From positions 1 to 5,221 of the forward strand of contig QHYP01000002.1 in NCBI GenBank assembly GCA_003224195.1: a stretch of DNA of 5,221 nt, in the 5' to 3' direction. Within the stretch, counting starts at the first letter, position 1; each line of letters starts with the position of its first letter. Below, piece after piece: positions 4,888-5,221 of this stretch. The stretch comes from Acidobacteriota bacterium (GTDB lineage Bacteria; Acidobacteriota; Terriglobia; Acidiferrales; UBA7541). The notes under the pieces were generated by a model, which had not been told where the DNA came from, did not search any database, and saw only the letters and a program-made list of their open reading frames with translations. Made by a program: the position numbers and the translations under genes.

Positions 4888-5221
4888 ATGGGTCGCAGAA
4901 CACAACGGGAGCGCGGGGCCGATGCGCGCGGGGAGGATGATCTGCTGCGGAGGATTGCGCGGGCTTTGGCGCGCGGAGGGGGAAGGAGCGAGAGGCGGCT
5001 GCGGCTGGGAATGGGCGATGACGCGGCCCTGTTTGCGGCGCGGAAGGGATACGAGACGATCCTGACTTGCGATTGGTTCTTGGAAGGGACGCATTTCCTG
5101 CGGGAGTTGCATCCGGCGGATGCGGTGGGCTGGAAATGTCTGGCGCGGGCAGCAAGTGACATTGCGGCAATGGGCGGCGAGCCGCGGTGCTTTCTGCTGA
5201 GCCTGGCGGTGCCGAAGACGC
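4888..5221 (+). CDS. thiL: Thiamine-monophosphate kinase, N-terminal part (cut by right edge)
   Basis: The frame holds 111 codons plus one base and continues past the edge. ThiL phosphorylates thiamine monophosphate with ATP to give thiamine diphosphate, the last step of vitamin B1 cofactor synthesis, in the cytoplasm. Family signatures are clear: EDDLLRRIARAL (16-27) at the N-terminal helix, LGMGDDAAL (40-48) carrying the metal/ATP-binding GDDAA motif with D44 and D45, TCDWFLEGTHF (60-70) matching the second acidic/substrate segment, and the highly conserved WKCLARAASDIAAMGGEP (82-99) with D91. An in-frame TGA at 4843 and the lack of any ATG, GTG or TTG between it and 4888 make this ATG the earliest possible start. 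The first 15 residues are Arg/Gly-rich and not conserved. No Shine-Dalgarno sequence is visible at normal distance. It is transcribed away from the M23 gene. Confidence 0.93.
   Translation, partial: MGRRTQRERGADARGEDDLLRRIARALARGGGRSERRLRLGMGDDAALFAARKGYETILTCDWFLEGTHFLRELHPADAVGWKCLARAASDIAAMGGEPRCFLLSLAVPKT

Noticed and set aside
4562..5170. 202-codon minus-strand open frame
   Set aside because: It is the reverse of the thiL start and of the divergent promoter region; the translation is Pro/Ser/Arg-rich with no family features, and thiL motifs on the plus strand are unmistakable.

Overview
The window looks like a bacterial chromosome segment, most likely from Acidobacteriota (Bryobacterales/Terriglobales-like). 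The reasons are the style of the exported RHS protein N-terminus, the small secreted LolA-like protein beside it, the membrane-anchored M23 peptidase, and intergenic repeat families built on ATCCCTCG...GGGAT and on a GTTGAAG heptamer. This placement comes from recognising protein and repeat style, not from a marker gene, and is moderate confidence only.

Layout from the left. Positions 1-2337 (minus strand) hold the first 779 codons of an open RHS/YD-repeat protein that runs off the left edge. It has an N-terminal export signal, a head domain and the first YD-type repeats. The RHS core and the variable C-terminal tip lie outside the window. Positions 2401-3201 (minus) encode a 266-residue secreted protein of a LolA-like/uncharacterised type, 63 bases upstream of the RHS gene and probably co-transcribed with it. 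Positions 3202-3686 are a repeat-rich intergenic stretch with hairpins, a heptamer tandem repeat and a duplicated pair of short repeats. Positions 3687-4565 (minus) encode a complete membrane-anchored M23 (LytM-type) zinc metallopeptidase with an intact active site. Positions 4566-4887 are a divergent intergenic region with a very good sigma-70-type promoter reading toward the peptidase gene, a structured leader and a striking triple GGACAGG inverted/direct repeat. Positions 4888-5221 (plus) are the first 111 codons of thiL, thiamine-monophosphate kinase, cut by the right edge.

Function. The thiL and M23 genes are ordinary housekeeping and cell-wall genes, divergently transcribed. The secreted protein and the RHS gene form an accessory surface/export module. 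By eye, the RHS module is visibly less GC-rich than the M23 and thiL genes, which fits separate acquisition or separate evolution. No CRISPR array, tRNA, rRNA, transposase or integrase was found. The best candidate for something new is the paired secreted protein plus cysteine-rich exported RHS protein. Its deciding part, the RHS C-terminus and anything after it, is not visible here.
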